A program made the translations under genes and the position numbers. Positions 37,872 to 47,188 of a stretch of 64,000 bases of DNA are shown here, piece after piece (the first letter of the stretch is position 1; every line of letters begins with the position of its first letter). The notes under the pieces are model-generated. The model worked only from the letters and a program-made list of their open reading frames with translations, did no database searches and was not told the DNA's origin. The stretch spans positions 1-64,000 of the forward strand of contig NZ_LMLA01000004.1 of assembly GCF_001421765.1 (NCBI RefSeq), in the 5' to 3' direction. The stretch is from Sphingomonas sp. Leaf32 (lineage in GTDB: Bacteria; Pseudomonadota; Alphaproteobacteria; Sphingomonadales; Sphingomonadaceae).

Positions 37872-39209
37872 GTGCTGAGCTTCCTGTTCTTGTTTCTGTC
37901 GATCGCGATCGTCGTCGGACAGGTTAGCCTGGACCGGCGCACGACTGCGTTATCGCCGCATATCCTGTTTCAAGTCTATTTTATCATACAGCTACCATTG
38001 AACCTGTTCTTAGGGACCAACTACTATCTGCCACGCTTCTCCGCCTTGTCGCCGCTGACATCGACGACCGACATCGCATGGCTTGGCGGGTTCATAGTCA
38101 TGGCGCAATTAGTCTTTGTCTTGGCAATGTACGCGATCGGAGCGCGCCCGGTGAATGGTCCCGCGACCGCACCGGTGCTTTGGCCACGTACCCGCGTCAA
38201 TCTGATCTGCGCCGGCATTTTCCTGCTCGGTTACCTAGCATTTTTGGGATTGGTTCTCATCAACGGCGGATTTGCGGCATTCGCCGAAACACGCGAGGTT
38301 TGGCGAACCGAAGGGGTTGGTGGACAGGGCTGGGTCCTTTTCCCTGCCACGACGATGCTAGCCATCGGCATGTGCGCAACACTACTCAACAACAAAGAAC
38401 ATTTTACCGGCCGCATTGGCGCAATAAAGCTTTTTGCCCTCTACCTTGTTGCCATATTCCCTGCCAGCCAGCTTGGCTTCAGAGCGCTTATATTTTTGCC
38501 GCTGCTCCAAGCAGGATTTTTCTACCATTCTTTCATCAGGCCAATTCCCGGAAAATACATCTTAATAGGATCACTGGCATTGATGATGGCCTTCACGCTG
38601 TATGGTATACAGCGTGAAATACCTTATGCGTCAAATTATGGCAGCTATTTTGAATATTTGAATTACGTATATCTAACTCGTCCCGATATCACGTACACCG
38701 TTGCATTACGCTCCATGGGTGCGGATATCGTTCAACAGACTATAGACCATATGCAGACTTTTGGGAATTACATCCTGTTTTTTCCGATATTTGTCGAAGC
38801 GCTGACGATTGCTGTTCCGTCATCGCTCTGGCCGGGCAAGCCGCAACCGCTTTCGGTCCAGTTCTCGCATGATATCTTTGGTAGGGAAGGCGGCTTCTCA
38901 CCGACCATTCTCGGCGAAGGATATTGGCATGGCGGAGTTCTCGGCATCATCGCACTGCTGATGCTTGCAGGTATTCTCCATGCCTATTTCCGGTCGCTTC
39001 AGACGAAAAGCAAAACCAACACCTCCAGCGCACTGCTCATGCTCTCGCTATATCCTTCGCTCATCATGATGGCGGAGGCGTTCCAAGGATATTTCAACGG
39101 CATCATCCTGATCGCTATCGCCAATTGGCTGTTCCGGATCGTAATCGGTGCCAAACGGACATCTGCTCCGACAACCACCGACATCCCATCCCCAAAACCG
39201 GCGATCTGA
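37872..39209 (+). CDS. Oligosaccharide repeat-unit polymerase (Wzy-like) membrane protein
   Basis: A 445-residue protein with about eleven to twelve hydrophobic segments and no soluble domain. A loop in the C-terminal part (FGREGGFSPTILGEGYWHGG) with conserved-looking Gly/Glu/His, and SQLGFRALIFLPLLQA in the middle, are reminiscent of O-antigen polymerases of the oligosaccharide repeat-unit polymerase type. GTG start three bases after the DegT stop. Placement between aminotransferase and glycosyltransferase genes supports a Wzy role. Sequence conservation is too low to prove it. The terminal region is relatively AT-rich compared with flanking genes. Confidence 0.72.
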   Translation: MLSFLFLFLSIAIVVGQVSLDRRTTALSPHILFQVYFIIQLPLNLFLGTNYYLPRFSALSPLTSTTDIAWLGGFIVMAQLVFVLAMYAIGARPVNGPATAPVLWPRTRVNLICAGIFLLGYLAFLGLVLINGGFAAFAETREVWRTEGVGGQGWVLFPATTMLAIGMCATLLNNKEHFTGRIGAIKLFALYLVAIFPASQLGFRALIFLPLLQAGFFYHSFIRPIPGKYILIGSLALMMAFTLYGIQREIPYASNYGSYFEYLNYVYLTRPDITYTVALRSMGADIVQQTIDHMQTFGNYILFFPIFVEALTIAVPSSLWPGKPQPLSVQFSHDIFGREGGFSPTILGEGYWHGGVLGIIALLMLAGILHAYFRSLQTKSKTNTSSALLMLSLYPSLIMMAEAFQGYFNGIILIAIANWLFRIVIGAKRTSAPTTTDIPSPKPAI

Positions 39210-39272
39210 TCGATCCGACTACCGCTTCATCGATCTTCATTCCGAACGATCGTTCGCTCAGGACACACCATC

Positions 39273-40073
39273 ATGCTCCCGCTCGTGATCTGCGCCGGTC
39301 CCCGCGCCTTGCCGACTGCGGCCGTCGCTTCGCGCTATTATGCCGCGGACGGCATCCCGGCGATCGTGATACGCCCTGCTGCATATGCGGATCATGATGC
39401 CCGATTCGAACCGGGCACCCACTGTATCGATGACGAGGCGCTAGCTGGCGTTGAATCGGTGAGCGCCTATCTCCGGGGGCAGCGCGAGCGACTGGCAAGT
39501 TTCGACCGGGCGCCTGGTTGGTTTTTGCAGCAGTTCATCAAGCTGGCCGCAGTCGCCATGCTTGACACCGATTATGTCTTTATCGCCGATGGCGACACGG
39601 TCTTCTCCCGGCGATTGTTACGTGACATGCTGACGCAGCCTGCGATCATGACGACCGGTGAGCAATATGCGAACTATGATCGCTTGCTGGCCGCGCTGGG
39701 TTTGGCGCCCCCTGAGCGTAGCTGTGTTGCGAACGGCAATATCTTTCCCCGTGATCCCCTTCTACGGCGATTGGCGACGCCCGAAGGCTTTATGTCGATC
39801 CTTGAGGACCATATTTTTCCATCACGCGGCGCGCTTGATTTTTCAGAATATCAGCTGACTGGCAGCCTGCTACAATCGCACCTCGCGATGCGACGTATCA
39901 AGATGTTCCGCCGCTTCGATCTGCTGATTGACAATCTCGACGACATTCCCGCCGCTTTTGTCGAACGTGCGCTACGCCGATACGACGCCATCGCGATCGA
40001 GGCGAACCACCATCGCTCACTTGCCCGACAGGTGGCTGCGCGCATATTCTATGGCATCGGGCGCAGTTGGTGA
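39273..40073 (+). CDS. DUF6492-type putative glycosyltransferase
   Basis: A 266-residue soluble protein with a GT-A-like pattern. Key segments are GWFLQQFIKLAAVAMLDTDYVFIADGDTVFSR with a DGD metal-binding motif, then SCVANGNIFPRDPLLRRL and EDHIFPSRGALDFSEYQLTGS. These match the DUF6492 family, presumed glycosyltransferases. It follows the Wzy-like gene by about 60 bp and precedes the GT11 gene by 34, so it likely adds one sugar of the repeat unit. Sugar specificity unknown. Confidence 0.7.
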   Translation: MLPLVICAGPRALPTAAVASRYYAADGIPAIVIRPAAYADHDARFEPGTHCIDDEALAGVESVSAYLRGQRERLASFDRAPGWFLQQFIKLAAVAMLDTDYVFIADGDTVFSRRLLRDMLTQPAIMTTGEQYANYDRLLAALGLAPPERSCVANGNIFPRDPLLRRLATPEGFMSILEDHIFPSRGALDFSEYQLTGSLLQSHLAMRRIKMFRRFDLLIDNLDDIPAAFVERALRRYDAIAIEANHHRSLARQVAARIFYGIGRSW

Positions 40074-40107
40074 CCCACGCGCATTCAACAATCGATCAGG
40101 CGATATC

Positions 40108-40863
40108 ATGAACGACAAGCGACGCGGCCATCACGTCGTCGTGCGTACGCACGGCGGACTGGGCAACCAGATTTTCCAGATACTCTATGCTCGACTGCTT
40201 GCGAACGGGCGCGAGCCGGAACTGGTCCACGATGCCAATTATCGACACGCTTTCGGCCTCAACTCGGCTTTTGCCGACCACCCGGAGCCCGGATCGTTCG
40301 CGAGACTGATTTCACGCGCCCGCCTGCCCAAGCTACTGGAGCGGGCACATCTGTCAGCTCGCGGCGTCGTCACCATCGGCCGAACGACCTTCGCAGACGC
40401 TTATTTTCAGGGCACGCACTTCTACGACGCCTTCCGTCCCGACGCGATCGCGCGTGAAATCGGCCGTATCCGGAAGGAACTGCAGGTCCGCCCGGACGTG
40501 ATCCACGGTGATGAGCTCCACCATATCCGACTAGGTGACTTCTTTAACGACGAGCAGTCACAGCGCACCTACCTTGCCGAGCGATTCACGGAATTACCCG
40601 TTGGTGCGTTCATTATTACCAATCGCGAAGACCTCGTCGAAGAAGCAATTCGCAGTCCTGAATTGGTCAGACAGAATTTATCGATCGTTCCCAGTGGTTC
40701 GGCGTCAGCCGACGAAACGCTGCGGCTGATGAGCGGCTATCGAACCATCGTCTCCAATGACAGCACGCTCGCATTCTGGGCAGCCTGTCTTGCCGGTCGA
40801 CGCTTGATCACACCCAGTCAGCTGCTCAACTCATTGTTCGATCAACTTCGCGCAGCAGATTGA
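40108..40863 (+). CDS. GT11-like fucosyltransferase (alpha-1,2 type, probable)
   Basis: This 251-residue protein has the GT11 opening GGLGNQIFQILYARLLA, the nucleotide-sugar motif HIRLGDFF, and the C-terminal SNDSTLAFWAACLAG. GT11 enzymes use GDP-L-fucose, which gmd and fcl in the same locus supply. The start at 40108 has an AGG seven bases upstream; the reading frame is open before it but overlaps the preceding gene. The sequence is shorter than many GT11 enzymes (about 280-300 residues), the middle part being compressed. Confidence 0.82.
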   Translation: MNDKRRGHHVVVRTHGGLGNQIFQILYARLLANGREPELVHDANYRHAFGLNSAFADHPEPGSFARLISRARLPKLLERAHLSARGVVTIGRTTFADAYFQGTHFYDAFRPDAIAREIGRIRKELQVRPDVIHGDELHHIRLGDFFNDEQSQRTYLAERFTELPVGAFIITNREDLVEEAIRSPELVRQNLSIVPSGSASADETLRLMSGYRTIVSNDSTLAFWAACLAGRRLITPSQLLNSLFDQLRAAD

Positions 40864-40869
40864 ATCGAC

Positions 40870-42189
40870 ATGTGGTCACGGGCCTTTCGCCTGCTGATGG
40901 TAACGGGGTGCGGCGTTGGCGGGAGTCTCGTCAATTTTGCCGCCCAGGCGATCATCGCGGCCCGCTTCGGTGCCGGCCAGAATGTGGACACCTATGTGTT
41001 CTCACTGGGGCTTCCGACGTTTCTGGCGGGATTGCTCGCCACCTGCATCAGCTACATCGCAGTCCCGGAAATAGCGCGGGTCGCAACCGATCCAGAGCGC
41101 GAACGGCAATTGTCGGGACGGTTGCTTTGCGGCATTGCCGCCTTGGCAGCGGCGCTGGCGCTCGGCGCCATACCGGCCTTGTTTCTCCAACCTGCCCTGC
41201 TACTTCCCCCCAGCTCAACCATCCGCGATCAGCCGCAACTTCCGATCCTGATTGTCCTGGCATGGGCTACCGGCGGCGTTCAACTGGTCAACGCGTTGCT
41301 GATTGCACGCCTCAATGCGACCGGTCGACAAATCGGCGCTGCATTGTTGTCCCTACCACCCGGCCTTGTCTCGGTCGTTGTCCTACTGATGGTTCCCGTC
41401 AGTGCGATATCCATCGTCGCGATCGGCGTGCTGATGGGCACGCTGGTCGTTACGCTGATCGGTTGGTGGATGCAGCGTGGCCATTTCGGCCGGCGTGACG
41501 GACCACGGCAGAGCGGCGCCATGGCGGTTGCGATCCGCTCTTCGGCGTGGCTGTCGGTGATCGCACTAACGTGCTTTTCAAGCTACGCGGTCATCGATTC
41601 TTTCTGGGCACCGCGTACGGGACAGGGGGCGCTCGCGGCACTGGGCTATGCGCAACGTATCTTGATCGGTGCCGGCAACCTTGTGATCCTTGGCCCTTCA
41701 GCCATTGCCGTACCAATGTTGGCGCGGATCGCGGCGGTTGGCGACACCGCCGGGTTTCGTCGGACGTTGGCGTTGATTGTTGCAGCTGTCGGCGGGGGAG
41801 CGGGCGTCATCGCCCTTGGCATTTTCGGATTTTCAAACCGGATCGTTGCACTGCTGTTTCAGCGCGGCGCATTCGATGCCACTGCCGCGCAGCAGGTCGC
41901 ATCCGCACTGGCCCATCTCGCCCCAGGCATGGTGGCAATGCTGATCGGGGTAATGTTGATGCGAGCGATCTTTTGCATTCCTGACAGTTTTCGCCACGCT
42001 GCAACGATCGGCCTTGGCTGGTCGGTGCTCTACTTCACCTTGTCAGGACTGCTGGCAGAAAGTGGGGTGACGGGTATCGCCGACGCCTACAGTCTTGCGT
42101 GGATCATAACGGCCGTAGTCGGATCGATAATCTTATGGCAACGAGCCGGCACGTTGCAGATTGCGAGCGGGGCGGAACCATCATGCTGA
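40870..42189 (+). CDS. Lipid-linked oligosaccharide flippase (MurJ/Wzx-like)
   Basis: A 439-residue membrane protein with about 12-14 helices of the MOP exporter superfamily. The start (GGSLVNFAAQAIIAARFGAGQNVDTYVFSLGLPTFLAGLLATCISYIAVPEIARV) resembles MurJ/MviN proteins, and a later part has FQRGAFDATAAQQVASALAHLAPGM, also MurJ-like. In a polysaccharide locus such a protein is expected to flip the undecaprenyl-linked repeat unit. It overlaps the following sugar transferase gene by seven bases, so translation is coupled. Confidence 0.85.
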   Translation: MWSRAFRLLMVTGCGVGGSLVNFAAQAIIAARFGAGQNVDTYVFSLGLPTFLAGLLATCISYIAVPEIARVATDPERERQLSGRLLCGIAALAAALALGAIPALFLQPALLLPPSSTIRDQPQLPILIVLAWATGGVQLVNALLIARLNATGRQIGAALLSLPPGLVSVVVLLMVPVSAISIVAIGVLMGTLVVTLIGWWMQRGHFGRRDGPRQSGAMAVAIRSSAWLSVIALTCFSSYAVIDSFWAPRTGQGALAALGYAQRILIGAGNLVILGPSAIAVPMLARIAAVGDTAGFRRTLALIVAAVGGGAGVIALGIFGFSNRIVALLFQRGAFDATAAQQVASALAHLAPGMVAMLIGVMLMRAIFCIPDSFRHAATIGLGWSVLYFTLSGLLAESGVTGIADAYSLAWIITAVVGSIILWQRAGTLQIASGAEPSC

Positions 42190-42788
42190 AAAGAGCAATC
42201 GATCTTGCGGCCAGCACAACCGTGCTGCTGGTTACGCTTCCCTTTCTGTTGGCAGCTGCTCTGGCGGTTCGGTTCAGTTCGCCTGGTCCGATCCTGTTCC
42301 GGCAACGTCGGGTCGGCCGTAACGGGCAGGTATTTGAGATACTGAAGTTCCGAACGATGCGAGTGGCGCAAGACACGACCAACGCGATCACGATCGGACG
42401 CGATCCGCGGATCACTCCAGTCGGTCATTTCCTGCGGCAAAGCAAAATTGACGAACTTCCGCAGTTGGTGAACGTTCTGCGCGGCGACATGAGTCTGGTA
42501 GGGCCACGTCCCGAAGTACCACATTATGTTGCACTATATCCCGATGACCTTCGCCATAAGATCCTGTCGGTTCGACCTGGCATCACAGATCGAGCATCGA
42601 TAAAATATCGCCACGAAGCCGAATTATTGGCCTGCCAGACCGATCCCGATGGTTATTATCGATCGGTCATCATGCCCGACAAACTGCGACTTGCAGCGCA
42701 ATATGCCGATCGCGTGTCGGTCGCCGAAGATATTCGCGTCATTCTCGACACCCTGAAGGCGGTATTCCGGCCGCAACCTTTGAGCTGA
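42183..42788 (+). CDS. Undecaprenyl-phosphate sugar phosphotransferase (initiating enzyme)
   Basis: This 201-residue enzyme is a minimal polyprenyl-phosphate phosphoglycosyl transferase of the bacterial sugar transferase family. It has one N-terminal re-entrant helix ([24 protein letters not shown]), the motif [22 protein letters not shown], the catalytic-type segment [26 protein letters not shown], and [12 protein letters not shown]. It links the first sugar phosphate to the lipid carrier. Small size resembles PglC-like monotopic enzymes that prefer diacetamido sugars, which fits the dehydratase-aminotransferase-acyltransferase set here. Confidence 0.93.
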   Translation: MLKRAIDLAASTTVLLVTLPFLLAAALAVRFSSPGPILFRQRRVGRNGQVFEILKFRTMRVAQDTTNAITIGRDPRITPVGHFLRQSKIDELPQLVNVLRGDMSLVGPRPEVPHYVALYPDDLRHKILSVRPGITDRASIKYRHEAELLACQTDPDGYYRSVIMPDKLRLAAQYADRVSVAEDIRVILDTLKAVFRPQPLS

Positions 42789-42800
42789 AACAGCCCTGAC

Positions 42801-44006
42801 ATGAACATCTGGATCGTCAATCCTTACGGTACCCTGCCCAGCGAAGGGTGGCGGGAGTATCGCAGCAGCATGCTCGCTCGGGCATTGGCGGAGCGCGGCC
42901 ATCACCCCACATGGTTTTTGTCGAATTTCGAGCATCGCTCAAAATCGTTCCGGAAGGAAGTACATGCGGATCCATCACTGCCGGGCGTGACGATCCGCTG
43001 CCTTCCGGCTCGAGCCTATGATCGCAATATATCGATCGGACGTATTCGATACGAACGATCTTTCGGCCAAGCGTTCGCAGCAGCGAGCAAGAAACTGCCC
43101 AAGCCCGACGCGATCATACTCGCCGAGCCATCCTTGTTCTTTGGGGGACCGGTATGGCGGTATGCGCAGGACCATGACATTCCTTTCATCGTCGACATCC
43201 TGGATCTCTGGCCGGAAATGTTCGCACTAGCCGCGCCAAAGCTAATCCGCCCCCTCGCCGCCCCATTGCTGGCACCATTATATGCCCGCAGGCGCAAGTT
43301 ACTCCGCAAGGCGGCAGGCGTCGTCGGCTGTACGGCCGGTTATGCTGATATCGCCCGTGCGGTAACAGACCGTCCAGTCGACACTTTTTACCTTGGCGTT
43401 GACGTTGCCGAGGTTCGTGCAACGATGCAGGATATCCCGGATCGACTACGGCTACCGGCATTTGACGGGTTGACCTGTGTGTATGCCGGGACGCTTGGGG
43501 ACGCCTACGATATTCCCTCGCTTGCCGCGACGGTCGAAGCGCTGGCATCGCTTGGGCAAGTGCGACTGGTGGTCGCAGGAGATGGCCCCGAGCGTTCCCG
43601 GCTCGAACAACTGGCACAGCTATACCCCCAGACCCTAACGTTCCTTGGAAAAATCCCGCCGCATGAACTCGGCGCTATATATGCGCAGGCACAGATCGGC
43701 CTGTGTTCTTACGCACCAGGATCAGCGGTCGAAATGCCAGTTAAATTATTTGATTATTTGGCCGCAGGTCTGGGTTTTATCACTTCCTTAGATGGAGAAA
43801 TCCGTGCTTTGATCGAGGCTGGTGCGGGCATCCATTGCCGTCCCGGCGATCCAGTCGTGCTGGCCAAGGCGCTGACTGACCTTGCCGCTGCCCCGACACG
43901 CGTTACTGCCATGCAACGAGTTGCAGCCAATTATGGAGAACGCTTCGATCAACGGCAGCAGCACGCTGCGTTTTCAGCCTTCATCGAACGCTTGGTCACA
44001 GCGTAG
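42801..44006 (+). CDS. GT4 family glycosyltransferase
   Basis: A 401-residue GT-B enzyme. The N-terminal domain has WIVNPYGTLPSEGWREYRSSMLARALAERGH, typical of the WbuB-like GT4 branch. The C-terminal domain has YAGTLGDAYDIPSLAATVEAL, VVAGDGPERSRLEQLA, and an acceptor/donor E-x7-E-like stretch near EMPVKLFDYLAAG. It would add a sugar after the initiating phosphotransferase, whose gene lies 12 bases upstream. Its stop abuts the opposing acyltransferase stop with no spacer. Confidence 0.88.
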   Translation: MNIWIVNPYGTLPSEGWREYRSSMLARALAERGHHPTWFLSNFEHRSKSFRKEVHADPSLPGVTIRCLPARAYDRNISIGRIRYERSFGQAFAAASKKLPKPDAIILAEPSLFFGGPVWRYAQDHDIPFIVDILDLWPEMFALAAPKLIRPLAAPLLAPLYARRRKLLRKAAGVVGCTAGYADIARAVTDRPVDTFYLGVDVAEVRATMQDIPDRLRLPAFDGLTCVYAGTLGDAYDIPSLAATVEALASLGQVRLVVAGDGPERSRLEQLAQLYPQTLTFLGKIPPHELGAIYAQAQIGLCSYAPGSAVEMPVKLFDYLAAGLGFITSLDGEIRALIEAGAGIHCRPGDPVVLAKALTDLAAAPTRVTAMQRVAANYGERFDQRQQHAAFSAFIERLVTA

Positions 44007-44642
44007 TCAGTCTGTTCGGTTGCGAGCTGACCAATCCTGAACCACCCGTGGGTCGAAATAGCTTTCACGGACGCAGGGGTCGTCGAAATATGCCGCATCA
44101 CCCTCGCGGACGTCACCGACGATCCGTGCAGGAACTCCACGTGCGATAGCAAAATCGGGTATATCGCGAGTTACGATCGCCCCGGCGTCGATCCGACTAC
44201 CGCGACCGACCGTCACTCCCGGAAGCACGATCGCTCCTGCGCCGATAAAAGCAAATGCACCAATTTCGACCCGACCCAGCGTATATCCAGGACGCTTGGC
44301 TGTTTCGATTTCGATGTACCGCCTGCCACAAAGGCGGATTGCGTCCTGACTGCCATGCGACAGGATCCCCGACCAAGCCGCCATTTGCACCCCTTCGCCG
44401 ATCGTCACTCCGGCGCTGCCATCGACGTGGCAATAATGTCCGATCCACACATTATCGGCTATTGCGATCGATGCGCGATCGATGAACGTCGCAGACGAAC
44501 TGATACGCGTTCGCTGGCGAAATCGTCCGCTGACCCGATCACGATAACCATACGCGACGAAAGGCCGTTGCAACGCAGCCCGCATATTCATCACAAGCGA
44601 TATCAATCGCCCTAGCGGAGAAAGATAAATTCGTCTGAACAC
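44007..44642 (-). CDS. Hexapeptide-repeat acyltransferase
   Basis: A 211-residue left-handed beta-helix acyltransferase. Hexapeptide repeats run from about residue 50 to 185 (IDRASIAIADNVWIGHYCHV, VEIGAFAFIGAGAIVLPGVTVGRGSRIDAGAIVTRDIPDFAIARGVPARIVG). The catalytic-type His may be that in WIGHYCHVDG or SHGSQ. It likely O- or N-acetylates a sugar of the repeat unit. It is in the same direction as the dehydratase gene 34 bp upstream, and convergent with the GT4 gene. A long C-terminal tail (ending DWSARNRTD) is outside the repeat. Confidence 0.85.
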   Translation of the reverse strand: MFRRIYLSPLGRLISLVMNMRAALQRPFVAYGYRDRVSGRFRQRTRISSSATFIDRASIAIADNVWIGHYCHVDGSAGVTIGEGVQMAAWSGILSHGSQDAIRLCGRRYIEIETAKRPGYTLGRVEIGAFAFIGAGAIVLPGVTVGRGSRIDAGAIVTRDIPDFAIARGVPARIVGDVREGDAAYFDDPCVRESYFDPRVVQDWSARNRTD

Positions 44643-44676
44643 GCCGCTTTCGCTCCTGCGCTCCTTTGATGTCGTA

Positions 44677-46611
44677 TCAAGCCGCGTGTGGTATTTCGCT
44701 GCTTCGCCGCCCGACGAATTCGGGTACGAGCGTCTGTAGTTCGGCGATCAGCCCTGCTTCATCGTTGTGATCGATCAGTTCCTGCAGTCGCATCAGGGCT
44801 GTTTCCAATTGTTCCCATGGGATGAATGCCTCGCTCGCCTTCATGATGAGCGGATGATCGGACGCCTCCGATGCGTCCTCGATCAACAATTCCTCGTACA
44901 ATTTCTCACCTGGGCGTAGGCCAACCTCCCGTATTTCAATATCACCTTCGGGATTGGCTTCGTCGCGTACCGTCAGTCCGGACAAGGCGATCACGCTATG
45001 CGCCAAGTCGATGATTTTCACCGGCTTGCCCATATCAAGCAAGAATACTTCGCCGCCTTTTGCCATCGCGCCCGCCTGAATGACCAGCTGTGCCGCCTCC
45101 GGGATTAGCATGAAATAGCGGGTCATCTCGCGATGCGTGATCGTCACGGGACCACCAGCATGCGCCTGTGCCCGGAACAGGGGGACAACCGAGCCGCTAG
45201 AACCCAGTACATTGCCAAATCGTACCATGCTTAGGCAGGTTGCAGATTGTGTTGCAGCCAGTGCCTGTAATATCTGCTCGGCGAGGCGCTTCGTCGTTCC
45301 CATGATACTGGTCGGACGAACCGCTTTATCGGTAGAAATCAGTACGACATGCGCCGTACCATGGCGCAATGCAGCCTGTGTCAGCCGCAATGTCCCGATC
45401 ACATTGTTACGGACTGCCTCTACGACATTCTGCTCAACCAGTGGGACATGTTTGTAAGCAGCGGCATGAAATACCAGTTCCGGACGCCACGTCGCAAAGA
45501 CATGATTCATCATTCGCACGTCCGCCACCGATCCCAAGAGGGGAACGATTTCGATATTGCGCCCTTCTTGCCCGACCAATCCCGACAATTCACGATGGAT
45601 CGCATACAACGCGAACTCGCTGTGATCGAGTAACAGGACCGAAGCCGGCGCATTCTCAACGATCTGACGGCACAGCTCGCTGCCGATCGAGCCTCCTGCG
45701 CCGGTGACAAGTACGACCTTGCCCGTCACATTCCGACGCAACAAGGTACTATCGGGAGCGACACGATCGCGCCCAAGCAGATCGTCGATCGTTACTTCAT
45801 GTAGGTCCGACACCTTAACCCGGCCGTGTACCAAGTCGAGCATACCCGGCAGCGTCCGGACATTCACCGAAAAGCGGCGCAGGTCGGCAATGATTTCGTC
45901 GCGTCGCTTCCGCGTGGCAGACGGGATGGCCAGCAGTACGTCGGACACCTGCTTCTGGGCGATGACATCACTTAGTTGCGCAGGTCGAAATACACGAAGC
46001 CCATCGAGGGTCTGTCCCGACAGGGTTATATCGTCATCAACGAAGCCGATAACGATCATCTCTTGGCTCTGCCGCAACGCTAACAGCAACTGACGACCGG
46101 CTGACCCCGAGCCATAGATCAGGACGCGCGGCCGCTCACCACTGGCTCGCTCCGATCCCATCTGGCTGAGAAGCTGTGACATCAGCATTCGTTCAACAAG
46201 AATGACGATCAGTAGAATAGCGGGTTGCAGCAGCCCCAATGTCCTAGGTACGCCATTGATACCATAATAGGTAAAAATGCCAGCATAGGGTATTGCGTAA
46301 ATAGATATGTTCCGCGCCAACATCTGAACCGTAGAGGCTCCGACATAACGGAAAAGAACCCGATACGCATTACCAAGCGAAAATACGCCAAGACACAATA
46401 GCACAGACAACATCACCGCAAATACGAGCGGTCGAGTTGGAGCCGGCAAATAGCCAAGGCGCAGATAAATGGCGATAACGGTCGCGACGACACATGCAAA
46501 GGCGTCACTGAAAACTACCATTGCCCGCTTCAATCCGCGCGGCGCGCCCATTAGCGAAGGGGTTACCCCTTCACGGACGACAGTGCCTGCGTTCGTAAGC
46601 ATCCGTTGCAT
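44677..46611 (-). CDS. Membrane-bound nucleotide-sugar 4,6-dehydratase (FlaA1/CapD/WbpM family)
   Basis: A 644-residue enzyme with four N-terminal membrane helices, a first Rossmann domain (VLIYGSGSAGRQLLLALR) and a C-terminal SDR domain starting VVLVTGAGGSIGSELCRQI. The active-site region reads HAAAYKHVPLVEQN, ISTDKAVRPTSIMGTTKRLAEQ: the usual SDR Tyr is Met here, which is normal for the large CapD/WbpM group. Members convert UDP-GlcNAc to a 4-keto-6-deoxy product, the first step towards bacillosamine, QuiNAc or FucNAc. It completes the sugar set with the DegT and acyltransferase genes. Confidence 0.92.
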   Translation of the reverse strand: MQRMLTNAGTVVREGVTPSLMGAPRGLKRAMVVFSDAFACVVATVIAIYLRLGYLPAPTRPLVFAVMLSVLLCLGVFSLGNAYRVLFRYVGASTVQMLARNISIYAIPYAGIFTYYGINGVPRTLGLLQPAILLIVILVERMLMSQLLSQMGSERASGERPRVLIYGSGSAGRQLLLALRQSQEMIVIGFVDDDITLSGQTLDGLRVFRPAQLSDVIAQKQVSDVLLAIPSATRKRRDEIIADLRRFSVNVRTLPGMLDLVHGRVKVSDLHEVTIDDLLGRDRVAPDSTLLRRNVTGKVVLVTGAGGSIGSELCRQIVENAPASVLLLDHSEFALYAIHRELSGLVGQEGRNIEIVPLLGSVADVRMMNHVFATWRPELVFHAAAYKHVPLVEQNVVEAVRNNVIGTLRLTQAALRHGTAHVVLISTDKAVRPTSIMGTTKRLAEQILQALAATQSATCLSMVRFGNVLGSSGSVVPLFRAQAHAGGPVTITHREMTRYFMLIPEAAQLVIQAGAMAKGGEVFLLDMGKPVKIIDLAHSVIALSGLTVRDEANPEGDIEIREVGLRPGEKLYEELLIEDASEASDHPLIMKASEAFIPWEQLETALMRLQELIDHNDEAGLIAELQTLVPEFVGRRSSEIPHAA

Positions 46612-47130
46612 TGCTAAAGTCTCTAACCGAAATTTGCCCGGATTGGGCTTTGAAACCCGCTACTCCGATCCGCTCGATCGGGCAACTGGCTGTCCATTCG
46701 CAAGCGTTGCGCATTGGCCAACGGGTAACCATGGCCGATAACAGCAACGAGTTAAGATAGGCTCTTCAAACAATCGGTACCACGCTCTTCATTATAGGTT
46801 CCGACTTCGGTACTAAGCCGGTCAGACACGACGGACACTGATACCGGCACAGCAGCCGCGTCATCATTTTGCGCATCCATCTTCGGGGCTGATCGTCATT
46901 TAGCTTCTCCGGTACCATTCGCCGCCGAAAACGCGCGCCCTCTCTTCGTCAACCTGGATCGAGTCCGGGGTAGCGATAAGAGGCGAATGTCGGTCGACCC
47001 AAGCGTAGCGCCGTTTCATGATATCATAGCTGCTGTTGCAGCCCTCTCCTCCACCATCTTTGTGCTGTGATCGATGGCTATCGCCCATAAGCGGCCTGTA
47101 ATCGTCAGCAGAGGATCTGGCCATTTCTGC
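46612..47130. other. Intergenic stretch after the polysaccharide locus
   Basis: About 520 bases with lower GC than the surroundings. A minus-strand frame of 81 codons (46900-47145) has no recognisable motif, and its 5-prime end overlaps a terminator hairpin, so I do not call it. The region must hold the dehydratase promoter; no specific site was made out. Confidence 0.5.
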
Positions 47131-47167
47131 AAAAACGCCGGCCACGGGCTCCCTCCCGTGGCCGGCG
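47131..47167 (-). terminator. Intrinsic terminator of the Gly/Ser-rich secreted protein gene
   Basis: A perfect 13-bp stem CGCCGGCCACGGG/CCCGTGGCCGGCG is followed on the minus strand by TTTTT (the A-run at 47131-47135). It lies about 20 bases after the stop codon of the gene at 47189. Confidence 0.92.
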
Positions 47168-47188
47168 TCCTTGTTCAGGCCGGAGCGC

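Noticed and set aside
46900..47145. Small minus-strand frame of 81 codons
   Set aside because: No motif, atypical composition, and its 5-prime end overlaps the terminator stem of the neighbouring gene.
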